A DNA stretch of 64,000 nucleotides from Muscardinus avellanarius (GCA_963383645.1 OY726557.1:127835103-127899102), one strand, 5' to 3'. Shown: positions 9,976 through 18,960, counted from the first letter of the stretch. The notes: a model not told the origin generated them from the letters alone. Translations and numbers: made by a program.

Positions 9976-10913
9976 AAACCCAATCCCTGTTTAGTGTTTT
10001 GTCCTTCAGTGGGGACAGGGCTCCTCCGTCCCTGTAGGTTTCGCCCTAATCCAAATGATGGATGAAAACCTTGCTTGTTAAACATATGTAGCGCCTGGGG
10101 AGAATATTCATTATGTAATCGGAATCCCATGTCCAGAAGTAGATCTCGACCCCACAAGGAGACCGGAATTTCCAGCATATAGGGTGTAAAGGTCCCAGAA
10201 TGTTTTTCTTGGTCCTCCCAATGAAGGGGTCTAGCACTAATATCAGGTGTTTTAATGTATCCTAATCCTCTAAGCTGTGTGTCAGCCTTTTTTATGGGCC
10301 AGGCGGGGGGCCAATCCTTAGAAGCAATTACACTAGTATCTGCCCCTGTATCAAGCAATCCTAGAATCGGCTTTCCCTCCACTTTCAAAGTAATTAAAGG
10401 TCGTTTTCCCATATCAAAGGCGAGAGATATTATATTAGTACCAGAGGACCCAAACCCTTTTTCTCCTTGCTGTTCCTTTTTTGAAGGGAAGAGAGAATGT
10501 AGACTAGGTAATAATAACAGCTGCGCTATCCGATCACCAGGAGAGATGGCAACAATTCCTCTGGGGGCGGAGACCATAACCTTTATAACGTCCTCATAAT
10601 CTTGGTCAATAACTCCAGGATGAGTTATTAGGCCTTTCATGGTGGATGATGATCGCCCCAAAACTATGCCCACCGTTTCTGGGGGTAATGGCCCTGACAT
10701 ATCAGTCGACATAATTTGAATTCCCATTCGAGGGGTTAATACCAGCCGGGTGGTGGCACAGAGGTCCAATCCCGCTGAACCGGGAGTGGCTCTCCGGATT
10801 CCTTGGGCGGTTGGAGATTGGGCCATTGGGGTGTTTGGTGTGTCTCTATAGCATTGTACATTTGTTGGCCCCCATACTTGTAAGGGCCCTGGGGATGGGG
10901 GCCCCGTTTCCCG
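9966..10913 (-). CDS. pro: Pro: dUTPase - retropepsin protease - G-patch
   Basis: The frame is read after a -1 shift from gag and gives 315 residues in the trans-frame product. Numbering here is from the internal Met at 10826 (286 residues). The dUTPase motifs occur in order: PGSAGLDL (15-22), GRSSST (57-62), GVIDQDY (71-77, keeping the Asp-Tyr pair), GDRIAQLLLLP (97-107) and GFGSSGT (124-130). The usual Gly after motif 3 is replaced by Asp (EDV). An aspartic protease follows, with active-site LLDTGADTS (157-165) and a C-terminal GRDLLLDMG (226-234). A G-patch with GLGRNLQG (259-266) and a final GLGF completes the frame. This dUTPase-protease-G-patch order is typical of betaretroviruses. dUTPase limits uracil in cDNA; the protease matures Gag and Pol. 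No disabling change is visible. The frame overlaps pol at its 3' end through a second slippery site. Confidence 0.94.
   Translation of the reverse strand, partial: RETGPPSPGPLQVWGPTNVQCYRDTPNTPMAQSPTAQGIRRATPGSAGLDLCATTRLVLTPRMGIQIMSTDMSGPLPPETVGIVLGRSSSTMKGLITHPGVIDQDYEDVIKVMVSAPRGIVAISPGDRIAQLLLLPSLHSLFPSKKEQQGEKGFGSSGTNIISLAFDMGKRPLITLKVEGKPILGLLDTGADTSVIASKDWPPAWPIKKADTQLRGLGYIKTPDISARPLHWEDQEKHSGTFTPYMLEIPVSLWGRDLLLDMGFRLHNEYSPQALHMFNKQGFHPSFGLGRNLQGRRSPVPTEGQNTKQGLGFVE
9975..9981 (-). promoter_or_regulatory. Pro-pol -1 frameshift heptamer
   Basis: G GGT TTT in the pro frame (codons GGT TTT), three codons before the pro stop. A -1 slip enters the pol frame at 9975, which is open to 7372. 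Short downstream hairpins are possible (GTGG...CCAC, and TGGGGA with TTCCCA using one wobble). Structure is inferred by eye. Confidence 0.75.
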
Positions 10914-12394
10914 TTTTTTGACAGCGGGCGACCCTGTCCCGACTGATCATGGGACGGTAGGATATTGCCGTCAATATCCTTAACGGACCGGCACTCTGAG
11001 GCGGGATGTCTACCTTTTCTACATCTCTTACATAGGTCTGGTGGGCTCTTTTGAGAGAGAGAGCCTCGTTTTGGGCAGTCTCTTTTTAAATGCCCTGCCG
11101 CCCCACATGAAAAGCAATTTCCTAGTCGGGTGTTGTTATTGCCCTTTTGCCTGCCAGATGCTTGCATGATAGCCGCAGCGAGCCCCGAGTTGGTTAAAGG
11201 TCCGCCGAGTTCTCTACATAACTTCATCCATACTTCTAAACCTTTACTTTTATATGGATTTATAGCTTGTTTGCATTCAGTATTACATTGTTCGAAAATA
11301 AGCTGTTTAACAAGTGGCATGGCTGCATCGACATCCCCGAATATTCGTCCAGCAGCTTCTACCATCCTAGCCACAAAATCAGAAAAAGGCTCAGTGGGAC
11401 CTTGAATTATCTTAGTAAGATTGCCTGACACCTCCCCTTTATTAGGCAAACTTTTCCATGCCCTGGTGGCCAAATTGTTTATCTGATCATACACTTGTTG
11501 AGGGTAACAGGTCTGGTTGTTAGCAAATTGTCCCTGTCCCAAAAGCATATCCAAATTCCAGGCAGGTTGTCCTGCGGCCTGATTCACCGCTGCTTGCTCT
11601 GCTGCGAACTCAATAAGGAAAGCCTTCCAATCTAAATACTGTCCTGGGGTCAAAGCCGCTCGGGCCAAGTTCTGCCAATCTCCAGGGGTCATGGCATACC
11701 TGTAAATGCTTTCTAAGGTGGCTACGGTGTATGCAGCATTGGTACCATAAGTCCGCACGGACTCAGCAATATGTTTTACAAGCTTATAATCTAAAGGCTC
11801 ATGATACCGAGGTCCTCCTCCTTGTGGTTGAAACACGGGAAAAGCCTGTCTGGATAGTAACATTTCCGGCTCACGCCATACCTTTTCATTAAAGGAGCGG
11901 CCTCCGCTTTGTCCTGGAGCTGAGGGATTATAGGGCGGAGGAACAGAGCCCTGCGAGGGGCCCGTAGCTAGGGTTAATCTGCTGACTCCCTCCTCTATTG
12001 CCGCAAGTTCCTCGTCCGAGTCCCCCTCCCCTTCAGAGCCTAGTTCACTAGCTGGGTGAGAGGAAGTGGACCGTTCCTCTTTTAACAGATCAAGTGCCAC
12101 TTGTCCCTCTCGCACTAGCGGTTTGTAGTATTTCTGCTCCAAACATGCCCTGACGAGGCGCCACAAAGGATAAGTTCCTCCCGTGACTTGATTGTTTTTC
12201 TCTGCCCTTTTAATATCCTTCCCTAACTTATCCCAACTTGCCAGGGTCAAGTTTCCTGATACTGCAAACCAAGGGGCCACCTCATCCACTTGGCTCAAAA
12301 AACCCTGAATAGTCTTATCCCTAAGTTTTAACCCCTTTCCGTTTAATAAGGCTTTTAAAGCCTTTTGTATTGGATGAGATGGATTATTTCCCAT
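10736..12394 (-). CDS. gag: Gag polyprotein
   Basis: Structural polyprotein of 552 residues that assembles the particle and packages RNA. It starts at the first ATG after the leader. MGNNPS at the N-terminus has the Gly2 expected for myristoylation, so a membrane-targeted matrix is inferred. Residues about 1-100 look like matrix, followed by an acidic/Ser linker (about 108-135). A PPPY late-budding motif lies at 152-155. Capsid follows, with a major-homology-like segment around 329-350 (QGPTEPFSDF). Two CCHC zinc knuckles lie at 427-440 (CFSCGAAGHLKRDC) and 455-468 (CKRCRKGRHPASEC), then a basic/Pro-rich tail ending PPPGWY. Length fits betaretroviral Gag and no stop or frameshift is seen. The frame overlaps pro by 178 nt and contains the slippery site at codons K493-N494. 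Expected to act in the cytosol or at membranes. Confidence 0.95.
   Translation of the reverse strand: MGNNPSHPIQKALKALLNGKGLKLRDKTIQGFLSQVDEVAPWFAVSGNLTLASWDKLGKDIKRAEKNNQVTGGTYPLWRLVRACLEQKYYKPLVREGQVALDLLKEERSTSSHPASELGSEGEGDSDEELAAIEEGVSRLTLATGPSQGSVPPPYNPSAPGQSGGRSFNEKVWREPEMLLSRQAFPVFQPQGGGPRYHEPLDYKLVKHIAESVRTYGTNAAYTVATLESIYRYAMTPGDWQNLARAALTPGQYLDWKAFLIEFAAEQAAVNQAAGQPAWNLDMLLGQGQFANNQTCYPQQVYDQINNLATRAWKSLPNKGEVSGNLTKIIQGPTEPFSDFVARMVEAAGRIFGDVDAAMPLVKQLIFEQCNTECKQAINPYKSKGLEVWMKLCRELGGPLTNSGLAAAIMQASGRQKGNNNTRLGNCFSCGAAGHLKRDCPKRGSLSQKSPPDLCKRCRKGRHPASECRSVKDIDGNILPSHDQSGQGRPLSKNGKRGPHPQGPYKYGGQQMYNAIETHQTPQWPNLQPPKESGEPLPVQRDWTSVPPPGWY
10913..10919 (-). promoter_or_regulatory. Gag-pro -1 frameshift heptamer
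   Basis: A AAA AAC in the gag frame (codons AAA AAC). After a -1 slip the next codon starts at 10913 and the pro frame is open without a stop to 9966. Seven nucleotides downstream a run of four G can pair with CCCC, and the intervening C run can pair with a later GGGGG near 10871, giving a plausible H-type pseudoknot. The structure is inferred by eye. Confidence 0.85.
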
Positions 12395-12596
12395 ACCTAT
12401 TCAGCCTCAGGTCCAGCCTGAGAGTATACTACCCTATAAATCCTCCCCTCAAAGGAGCTCCCCTTCGTCCTCAAACGGAGTTGGGAAAGAACAATCTTAT
12501 GATCCTCTACTTTGTAGAGCCTCCCTCTTCACAGGAGAACTTACCAGCCGGCTGCCCTGGAAAGTCCAAAGTTCTGACCGTCTCGTTGAGAGAGAT
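12395..12596 (-). promoter_or_regulatory. Proviral 5' untranslated leader
   Basis: About 200 nt between PBS and gag ATG. By position it should carry the RNA packaging and dimerisation signals, which I cannot delimit. It contains a strong splice-donor-like site (12538-12547). A second, weaker donor-like AG/GTATGG overlaps the gag start codon at 12392-12398. Confidence 0.7.
12538..12547 (-). promoter_or_regulatory. Probable major 5' splice site
   Basis: Minus strand reads CTG/GTAAGTT, a near-consensus donor about 50 nt after the PBS, where retroviral leaders usually carry the donor for subgenomic (env) RNA. The matching acceptor was not identified. Because env is broken, a spliced RNA would mainly encode remnants. 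Confidence 0.6.
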
Positions 12597-12614
12597 TCCC
12601 CGTACGGGCCACCA
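12597..12614 (-). promoter_or_regulatory. Primer-binding site, tRNA-Ile(AAU) type
   Basis: The minus strand reads TGGTGGCCCGTACGGGGA, 2 nt after the 5' LTR. Its complement is identical over 18/18 nt to the 3' end of tRNA-Ile(AAU) including the added CCA; the next base does not match. This tRNA should prime minus-strand cDNA. Class II elements are usually described with Lys or Phe primers, so the assignment is unusual. The tRNA sequence is from general knowledge, the match is by eye. Confidence 0.88.
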
Positions 12615-12660
12615 CTTGCCGCTTTCAAGCACGACACCGGAGACGATCTTCTTCGGACTC

Positions 12661-12666
12661 TTTATT
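12661..12666 (-). promoter_or_regulatory. Polyadenylation signal copy in the 5' LTR
   Basis: AATAAA on the minus strand, 44 bp from the inner LTR edge. The copy expected to act in RNA 3' end formation is the equivalent one in the 3' LTR. Confidence 0.7.
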
Positions 12667-12713
12667 ATCCCAGGCTCTTACATACTCTCCTCCTCTCCAC
12701 TCCCCGCTCCCCG

Positions 12714-12721
12714 CTTATATA
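12714..12721 (-). promoter_or_regulatory. TATA box of the 5' LTR
   Basis: Minus strand reads TATATAAG, followed by a G-rich run. It lies about 50 nt upstream of the AATAAA signal. This is the expected pol II promoter for the genomic RNA. The 3' LTR has the same box at 6521-6528. Confidence 0.8.
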
Positions 12722-12921
12722 TCCCAAGCACTCAGATCACTCGCTCCATGCAAAATTAGCTCATTTGTTACAAACAGTGGTATGTTGTGTTCCCGTGCGC
12801 CCCATGCTCCGGTTACCGGACTTCCTGAAAGTTGTTTACTGCTTAATGGGCCTCACAGAGCTTCCGCTCGGCGCTATTTTTAGGTCTTCGAGCTAGCAGG
12901 CAATGGGTGGGGCTCATCACA

Positions 12922-12927
12922 AATTTT
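12922..12927. repeat. Target-site duplication, right copy
   Basis: AATTTT immediately right of the 5' LTR, identical to 6418-6423. The target was AT-rich, single-copy-looking DNA. Confidence 0.9.
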
Positions 12928-14180
12928 TGTAATTAAAATATTCTGATAGTCTCTTAAGTGTATTTGTTACTAGTTATTTGTGCAAATTTATTCCTACATA
13001 CACAGTGATCTAGGATGAGGTTTGATAGTTGCTAGTGCTCGTGGTGGCATTCACAGAAACTTTGATCAGTGTGTATACTATATATAAACTCCCTCTTCCT
13101 GATTTTGGAGTATCTACAATGTGTACTAAGCACCTGACTTCTTTCTATTGAATCTTCCAAATCTTCATTGATCCATCCTGCTGAGACTATCTTCTACATT
13201 TGGAAGTAGCCTGACCTAACAAGGCACAAGGCGTGTAGTTACATAAGGCTTATGCCTTCTAAAAGTGCTATTTTAGTGAAAATATCTCCTTTTTTTTTTT
13301 TTTTTTTTTTTACCACGTAAATCCAAAGGAGCAACTACAGATTTGCCCTGGTCAATCCAGGTTATAGAAAAAGACACTAAGATTTACTTGTATATGATTA
13401 AAATATCTAAAATTATTGGCTTATCACTTGACGTATTGTCAGATGTTGCCACAAGTAACTAGTTTCTGATTTTGCAATCTCAGAAAGTCAGAGAGCAGGA
13501 TGCAGACCAGCCTTTCTCCTTAGCCAAGTTTTTTTGCTGTTCTCATGAGCTGTCCCTTATAGTGGCCACTAGTCATAAAAGGCTATTTAATTTAATGCAA
13601 ATGAGTAAAATTCAATACAATTAAAAATTCACTTTTCCAGTCCTACCAGCTATATCTCATAAACTTGATAGCCAGTGGCTGGTGGCTGGCGTGCTGGAGC
13701 AAGCGCAGGCAAAATCATGTTCATTGCTGTGGGAAGTTCTGTTTGCTAAGTGCTATGAAACTCATGTACTTTGAAAAAATTAAAATAGAGGCTACCTTCA
13801 GGAAGCCACCATCACATTTTTGGCATTTGTAGCATCATTGGAAATAAGTAACTGCTTTATTATTTGAGCCAGAAGATTTTTCATGATGTTTGATATAGCT
13901 TCTTGTAAAGGAAACAACTCTCAAACTGATGACAAATAGCAGAATGATCCAATGCATAGGGTAGACAATGTGGCCAAATAAAGTTAGTGTTAGTCTTATT
14001 ACTATCTTCTCACACCACTCTACTGTGCTTGTCTTTCTGTTCAAATGTTTGCATTGTTTTTCCTTGAGCCTGAAATCCTATATAGTGTACAGAACCAGTC
14101 TAGAAGAACACATGGCAGGCCAGTAACAGGCATGTACATTTGGACTAACACAATAAATTGCAGTCTTTGATGTATGGGCA
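12928..14180. other. Low-copy DNA right of the provirus
   Basis: A 22-nt poly(T) run lies at 13290-13311. Nothing coding or clearly repetitive otherwise. Confidence 0.45.
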
Positions 14181-14197
14181 TAAAAATCTGGTGTGTG

Positions 14198-14391
14198 AGC
14201 TGGGCATAGTGGCGCACGCTTGTAACCTCGTGCTTGGGAGGTGGAGACAGGAGGATCGCGGTGGTTTGGAGCCAGCCTCACTGGCTTAAGAGACCCTGTT
14301 TCCAAATTTAAAAAAAAATATAAAATAGGTCTGGGAGTGTAGCCCAGACGTAGAAGGGCTTTCAGGAACCCCAGTACCACCCCCCCAAAAA
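14198..14391 (+). repeat. B1-ID SINE, young 'CAGGAACCCC' subtype
   Basis: B1 half (gctgggcatagtggcgcacgc) joined to an ID-like half ending ctttcaggaaccccagtacc. It is flanked by a direct repeat aaaatctggtgtgtg at about 14183-14197 and again from about 14390, the right copy running into a (GT)n. Confidence 0.9.
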
Positions 14392-14396
14392 AATCT

Positions 14397-14397
<1 letters not shown>

Positions 14398-14436
<39 letters not shown>
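14398..14436. repeat. (GT)n microsatellite
   Basis: About 38 bp, starting inside the right target duplication of the preceding SINE. Confidence 0.95.
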
Positions 14437-14439
<3 letters not shown>

Positions 14440-14594
14440 CTCAAATGTGTATACAGTTTATAGAACCTGAACACCTGAAAGAAGTTTTGCTGTGTGGTCT
14501 CAGTAGTAAGGACAAGTTGCTTTTATCCTCCTTCTTTCCTGATTTCTTGTTATTTCTTTCCATTTTCTTTTATTCTTGTCTTACCTCTTCCACA

Positions 14595-14770
14595 CCTAAA
14601 CACATATTTGTTGAGTGATCCTGAGATTCAGGGAAGAGATCAGCGAATATGACATAAAGTTTCTATTCTCATAAAGCTTAGTCACCGGAGTAGACAATAG
14701 AACTTTACCCATAAAATTACTTGTTGGGGGACATTCTGGTAAGTGTAATCAAGGGGGAATGCAGGATGAG
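14595..14770 (-). repeat. L2-like fragment
   Basis: Resembles the antisense L2 3' region: 'tttgttgagtgatcctg', then a 'cataaagcttagtcaccggagtagacaat' segment. Diverged. Confidence 0.45.
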
Positions 14771-15650
14771 AAACAAAATAAAACAAAACAACAACAACAA
14801 GAAAACAGTAACAGAGAAACATGACTCAGCCTGGAAGGTAAGAGGTGAAAGCATAGAATACAGAATAGATACATCAACTTCTTTTTACCCTTTATCAATT
14901 AACTTCTTCCCACACAGGAGGCCAGGCAAAGTCTGTTGTATAAATATGTGACATATATATATATATTTTTCCCACGGTGCCTTAGCCCCTCTGAGCTCTG
15001 ACCCAAATTGCAAGGTTGGTTTCATAAAGCTATTTTCAAACCAGAAGTTAAGGACTTCTGCGGGTGAGAAGACTAGAGGACAGTTGGGAATGGACAAGGA
15101 GTGCCGAGGTGCTAGCACGAGCAATTTTCTACGACACAAAAATAAATTTGTTCTGCCAGGGGCTCAGGAGGGGAAAGGTGAGGGCATGCACGCATTTCTT
15201 TGATGACATTTATGTGTTCTTGGCAGCTTTGTTACTTTGGACCTGTCAATGTCACGTCATTGATCCCAACTTAGCCTGTTGGCTCTCTTCACTGGATAAA
15301 AAAAAAAAATGCAGCTAAATTATATTGGATCCCATGATAGCACATGTATACTCAGTCATTCCCATTGCTGTGGGCTTGCTCTGGCTTCTGTGCTCATGCT
15401 ATGAGTTGTACTTTTGTCCCTATTCATCTCTTGTCTTTTTTGGTTACTGCTCTTTTTATCACTGTGTCTTCATCTTCTACTTCCATCGTGCTCAGATCCC
15501 AACTGATAATAAAGAATGTACTGTTAATCGCTGATGTCTATGAAATGTGGACTGATTACTTAATAAAAGGTCCAGGGCATTTCTTTGATGACAATGGACT
15601 TAAGAACTATAATAATGTGTTAAAATACTTGAAACATTGTTCTTTGCTTA

Positions 15651-15681
15651 CGTGTGTGTGCATGTGTGTGTATGTGTGTGC

Positions 15682-15717
<36 letters not shown>
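15651..15717. repeat. (GT)n microsatellite, interrupted
   Basis: GT/CATG mix followed by a pure GT run. Confidence 0.95.
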
Positions 15718-15719
<2 letters not shown>

Positions 15720-16990
15720 ATGACTGTGATTGGTCTTTTCTCAAATGTGTTCCAGTACTGTTACTTTGGAATGTAGTTGTCTCCTGAAAGTGGCTATCAA
15801 GGGAATTAGGACTCAAATTAAGGATTATTAAAAAGACATTCACACTGAAATATGTTATTACTGCAAAAGCTGTTCTTGCATTAGCAAAATGAAGTCAGTG
15901 GGAACAACTGGCATTTACAACGGAGGCACTAAATCAAAATTCTGCAAAGCATTCTTGTTTTTCCACCTCAACAGCATGCTTCTGCACAATTCTGCAACCA
16001 TGAACTCTGGCAAATGCTGATTGCATTGAACACTAAGGCCGGCCTGGAAACTGGTAGAATACTTGGCTGCTATTTTTCACATCCCCCAAACATGCCAGCT
16101 ATTTCCCTTTTCTTTTGGCTTTTAGGGAATTGGTTAATAGGAAATGGAGCCACTAGACAGTGGACCTGAGAATCTAGCACTACTGTAACTTGTCTAATTA
16201 GCAATTTGATCTACATTGTGCTAGATGTTGGAATTACTAGGTGACAAAGCCATGTACTTGATCTTCAATAGCAAAAAAACTTTGCAACTTTTCCTCCATT
16301 CTACCTTCCTCCTCTATTCTCTGGCCCACTTTTTGGTTCAGATACTATGGATTCATTCTGCAGGAGGTCCAGGCCTATCTTTTTCCCTCCTTCCTCTCAT
16401 CCTCCCTCTGCAAAGTCACAGACCTACCAGACACATCCCCTCATCCTTGTCAGCTGCCTCAGTATACCTTTAATATGCTCCTCCTCCACTGCTCACCCAT
16501 CATCTTGCTTTATTTCAGACCATTATAATTTCTTGCCTATATTATTTCAAAGATATCTTAAGTGTTTTTTTTTTGCCTTCTATTATACGCTCCTTTCCCT
16601 GCTTTTTCTCTTACAAAATAATTCATTCAACACAAATTAGAAATAAGAGAAAATTTGATCATATCATTTCTTTTGTCAAAATTCCATCGCAGTTACAGTG
16701 GGCATAAGATTACGTTTGAATACTTTAACTTGGCATTTAAAAGCATCATATGTTTTATGCTTGTTTCAAGCTTCATTTGATTTCATGCAATCTCTGAAGT
16801 ATAAGTAGTATTTCTATGAAGTATTTTACTACATATAGCTCTCTCTCTCCACCTTCTACCCACCTCTCTCTTACACTCCCTTTTAAAATTCAAGAATTGT
16901 TGCCTAAAAGAGGATTTCACTGGATCCCAAGATATCCAGGCTAAGTGATGATTCCTTATTTGTGCTACCATAAAACTATATCCTCATAAA
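15720..16990. other. Low-copy DNA, no gene seen
   Basis: A C/T-rich stretch near 16280-16620 gives spurious open frames. No exon pattern is seen. Confidence 0.4.
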
Positions 16991-16994
16991 ATTA

Positions 16995-17640
16995 TACTTC
17001 CTACATTGTTTTGTAAAAAAGACTTTACTGAGATATAATTAATACCATATAACTCACCAATTTAAAGATATTCTTAGCTTTTATACAGAGTTGTGTAACC
17101 ATCACAACAATCAATTTTAGGTTACTTTTCTTTTTAGCCCAAAAAGAAACTTTCTACACATTAAGGGGCACTTTCTATTCCCACTAAACCCTCCAGCCCT
17201 GGGCAACTACTTGTTATTCTACTCCTTGTCTTGGTCGATTTGACAGTTCTGGATATTTCCTATAAATGGAATCACAGGATGTATATTTTTGTGACTGATT
17301 TATTTTTCTTAATATGAGGTTTTCAGGGATCAGCCATATTGTAGCATATGTCATTTCTCATTCTTTTCAATGACTTAAAAATTTAAATATTATATACTAC
17401 ATGGATATGTCATATTCGATTTATATATTCATGGTATTTGGGTTGCTTTTATTCTTTGGCTACTAGAAATGATGCTTCTATGGACATTGATGCACAAGTT
17501 TTTGTGTGGTATATCTTCATTTTTCTTGGGGAGTAGAGGGGCAATCTCTGGGCCATTTGGCATTTCTACATTTAATCTTTTTGGAATGGCCAAACCGTTT
17601 CCCAAGTGTCTGCACCACTAAACACTCCTATAAGTAGTGC
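16995..17640 (-). repeat. Old L1 3' end (antisense)
   Basis: Matches the familiar antisense L1M 3' region: 'ttactgagatataatta', 'gttgtgtaaccatcacaacaatc', 'ggatatttcctataaatggaatcac', 'gggttgcttttattctttggctactag' and 'tgcaccact', in order. Diverged, so old. Confidence 0.75.
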
Positions 17641-17718
17641 ATGAAAATTTTGGGTTTTTCCACTACCTAACAGCAATTTATATTTATATTTATTTTATTT
17701 TATTACTTTTTAATTCTT

Positions 17719-17880
17719 GTGGTACTGGGGTTCCTGGAAACCCTTCTACATCCAGGTTACACTCCCAGACCTATTTCATATTTTTTTTTATTTGGAAACA
17801 GGGTCTCTTAAGCCAGCAAGGCTGGCTTTGAACCTGTGTGATTCTCCTGTCTCCGCCTCCCAAGTGCAGGTATTATAAGC
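17719..17880 (-). repeat. B1-ID SINE, young 'CAGGAACCCC' subtype
   Basis: Reverse complement with ggtactggggttcctggaa at the left and a B1 half truncated near aggtattataagc. Confidence 0.85.
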
Positions 17881-17884
17881 CTTT

Positions 17885-18180
17885 CCCTCCCTCCCAACAA
17901 TAAGTGTCCAGGTTAACCATGCTACAGTCATACTTTTATACATATATATATTTTTTATGGTGGGGTTCCTGGAAGCCCTTCTACCTCCAGGATACACTCC
18001 CACGGGCTCCACTCCCAGACCTATTTTTTTTAACTTTTTTTTTTTTTTTAATGTGGAAACAGGGTCTCTTAAGCCAGCGAGGCTGGCTCTGAACCAGCGC
18101 GATCCTCCTGTCTCCGCCTCCCAAACGCTGGGATGACAAGCATGTGCCACCACACCCGGCATACTTTTATACATATTTGA
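17885..18180 (-). repeat. L1 3' fragment split by a B1-ID SINE
   Basis: An L1 3' piece (ctccctcccaacaataag, ggttaaccatgctac) is interrupted by an antisense young-subtype SINE at about 17951-18160. The direct repeat catacttttatacatat occurs at 17929-17945 and about 18160-18176. Related unsplit copies lie at 25850-26010 (same strand) and 31230-31440 (opposite strand). Confidence 0.75.
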
Positions 18181-18268
18181 ATGAGACCCTGTTTCAAAGA
18201 AAAAAAATAGGACTGGCGGTATAACTTGGAGGTAGAATGCTTCTGGGTTCAATTCCCAGTGCTGTACA
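18181..18268 (+). repeat. 3' half of a B1-ID SINE
   Basis: Only the B1 end (atgagaccctgtttcaaa), A-rich linker and ID half (ggttcaattcccagtgctg) remain; 5' truncated. Confidence 0.75.
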
Positions 18269-18274
18269 CACACA

Positions 18275-18960
18275 TAAAAAATGTTCTATTCTGGGTACCT
18301 TGCATTTCTATACAAATTTTATGGTTAGCTTATCAATTTCTGTAAGGAGCCAGTTGGAATTTTGGTAAAGATTGTACTGAATTTGTAGTATTGCTACCAT
18401 CACAATTAAGTCTTCCAATTTATGACAAAGAATAATTTACAACAGTTTGTGGTTTATAGAGTACACATTTTCACTTCTTTTGGAAAATTAATTTTTAAGA
18501 ATCTTATTCTTTTTCATATATTTTTTTGAAACTTTGCAATTCTATGTGAGGCTTAAAGTGACACAAACATTCATGCTTATAAGTACTTGGAGTGGTCTCA
18601 AGATCCCATCTTCTCTTAGCCCTCGTACATATTAGTGAGGTTGGCAGTGATTTGATTTCCCAAATAGAATTGTTTTCTGAATTTCACTTTTGTTCATTGA
18701 AAGAATATAGAAATTGAATTGCTTTGTGTATATTGATCTTATATCCTACAAACATGATGTACTTGTTTTTGCTAATAATTTTTCATAGATGCCTTAGAAT
18801 TTTCTAAATACAAAATAACATTACCTGCAAATAAAGATAGTCTTACTTCTTCCTTTAAAATGTGGATGTCTCTTATTTCCTTTCCCTGCCTAATGGTCTT
18901 GGCTAGAGCCTCCATTCCAAGGTTGGCTAGGAGTGAATGGCTGCTGTTTAACCTAGTCAC
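18275..18960 (-). pseudogene. L1 ORF2 reverse-transcriptase fragment, broken
   Basis: Antisense L1 ORF2 DNA. The minus-strand frame 18772-18960 gives a recognisable RT palm segment (LAKTIRQGKEI ... EEVRLSLFAGNVILYLEN). The catalytic FADD position reads FAGN, so it cannot encode an active RT. It continues left as noncoding, mutated ORF2 ('agcttatcaatttctgtaaggagcc', 'aagtcttccaattta'). A short patch near 18560-18660 resembles the squirrel-type L1 tail and may be a separate insertion. Probably the same old L1 region as 16995-17640, separated by SINEs and a deletion. Confidence 0.8.

Larger units (their letters stand above)
6424..12921 (-). mobile_element. Betaretrovirus-like (class II) endogenous provirus, env-deleted
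   Basis: A complete provirus of 6498 bp lies on the minus strand in the order 5' LTR, PBS, leader, gag, pro, pol, env remnant, polypurine tract, 3' LTR. Both LTRs are 305 bp and have TG...CA termini. The 6-bp direct repeat AATTTT at 6418-6423 and 12922-12927 is the target-site duplication; 6 bp is the size made by betaretroviral and IAP integrases. Class II assignment rests on two CCHC knuckles and a PPPY motif in Gag, a dUTPase and G-patch in the pro frame, and three frames related by two -1 shifts. gag, pro and pol have no internal stop or frameshift, whereas env is reduced to about 0.5 kb. The LTRs differ at 3 of 305 positions, so the insertion is young. I do not recognise the exact family; an IAP-like or MMTV/MPMV-like rodent lineage is possible. 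Confidence 0.97.
12617..12921 (-). repeat. 5' LTR of the provirus
   Basis: On the minus strand it begins TGTGATGAGCCCC and ends GAAAGCGGCA, at the PBS-proximal side. It contains a TATATAAG box and, 48 nt further downstream, an AATAAA signal, in the expected U3-R-U5 order. It differs from the 3' LTR at three substitutions: two close together in the C/T-rich stretch beside the TATA box, and one 6 nt from the outer edge. A 2-nt spacer (AG) separates it from the PBS. Confidence 0.96.

Noticed and set aside
10046..10237. 63-codon minus-strand frame inside pro
   Set aside because: Alternative-frame shadow of the protease and G-patch region.
7204..10599. Plus-strand frames across the provirus
   Set aside because: They are antisense shadows of pol, pro and gag with no motif of their own.
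10906..10912. GGGAAAC as the gag-pro slippery site
   Set aside because: It is not in the gag codon register needed for a -1 slip into pro; AAAAAAC beside it is.
17788..18273. 161-codon minus-strand frame
   Set aside because: Crosses three SINE pieces; repeat-derived.
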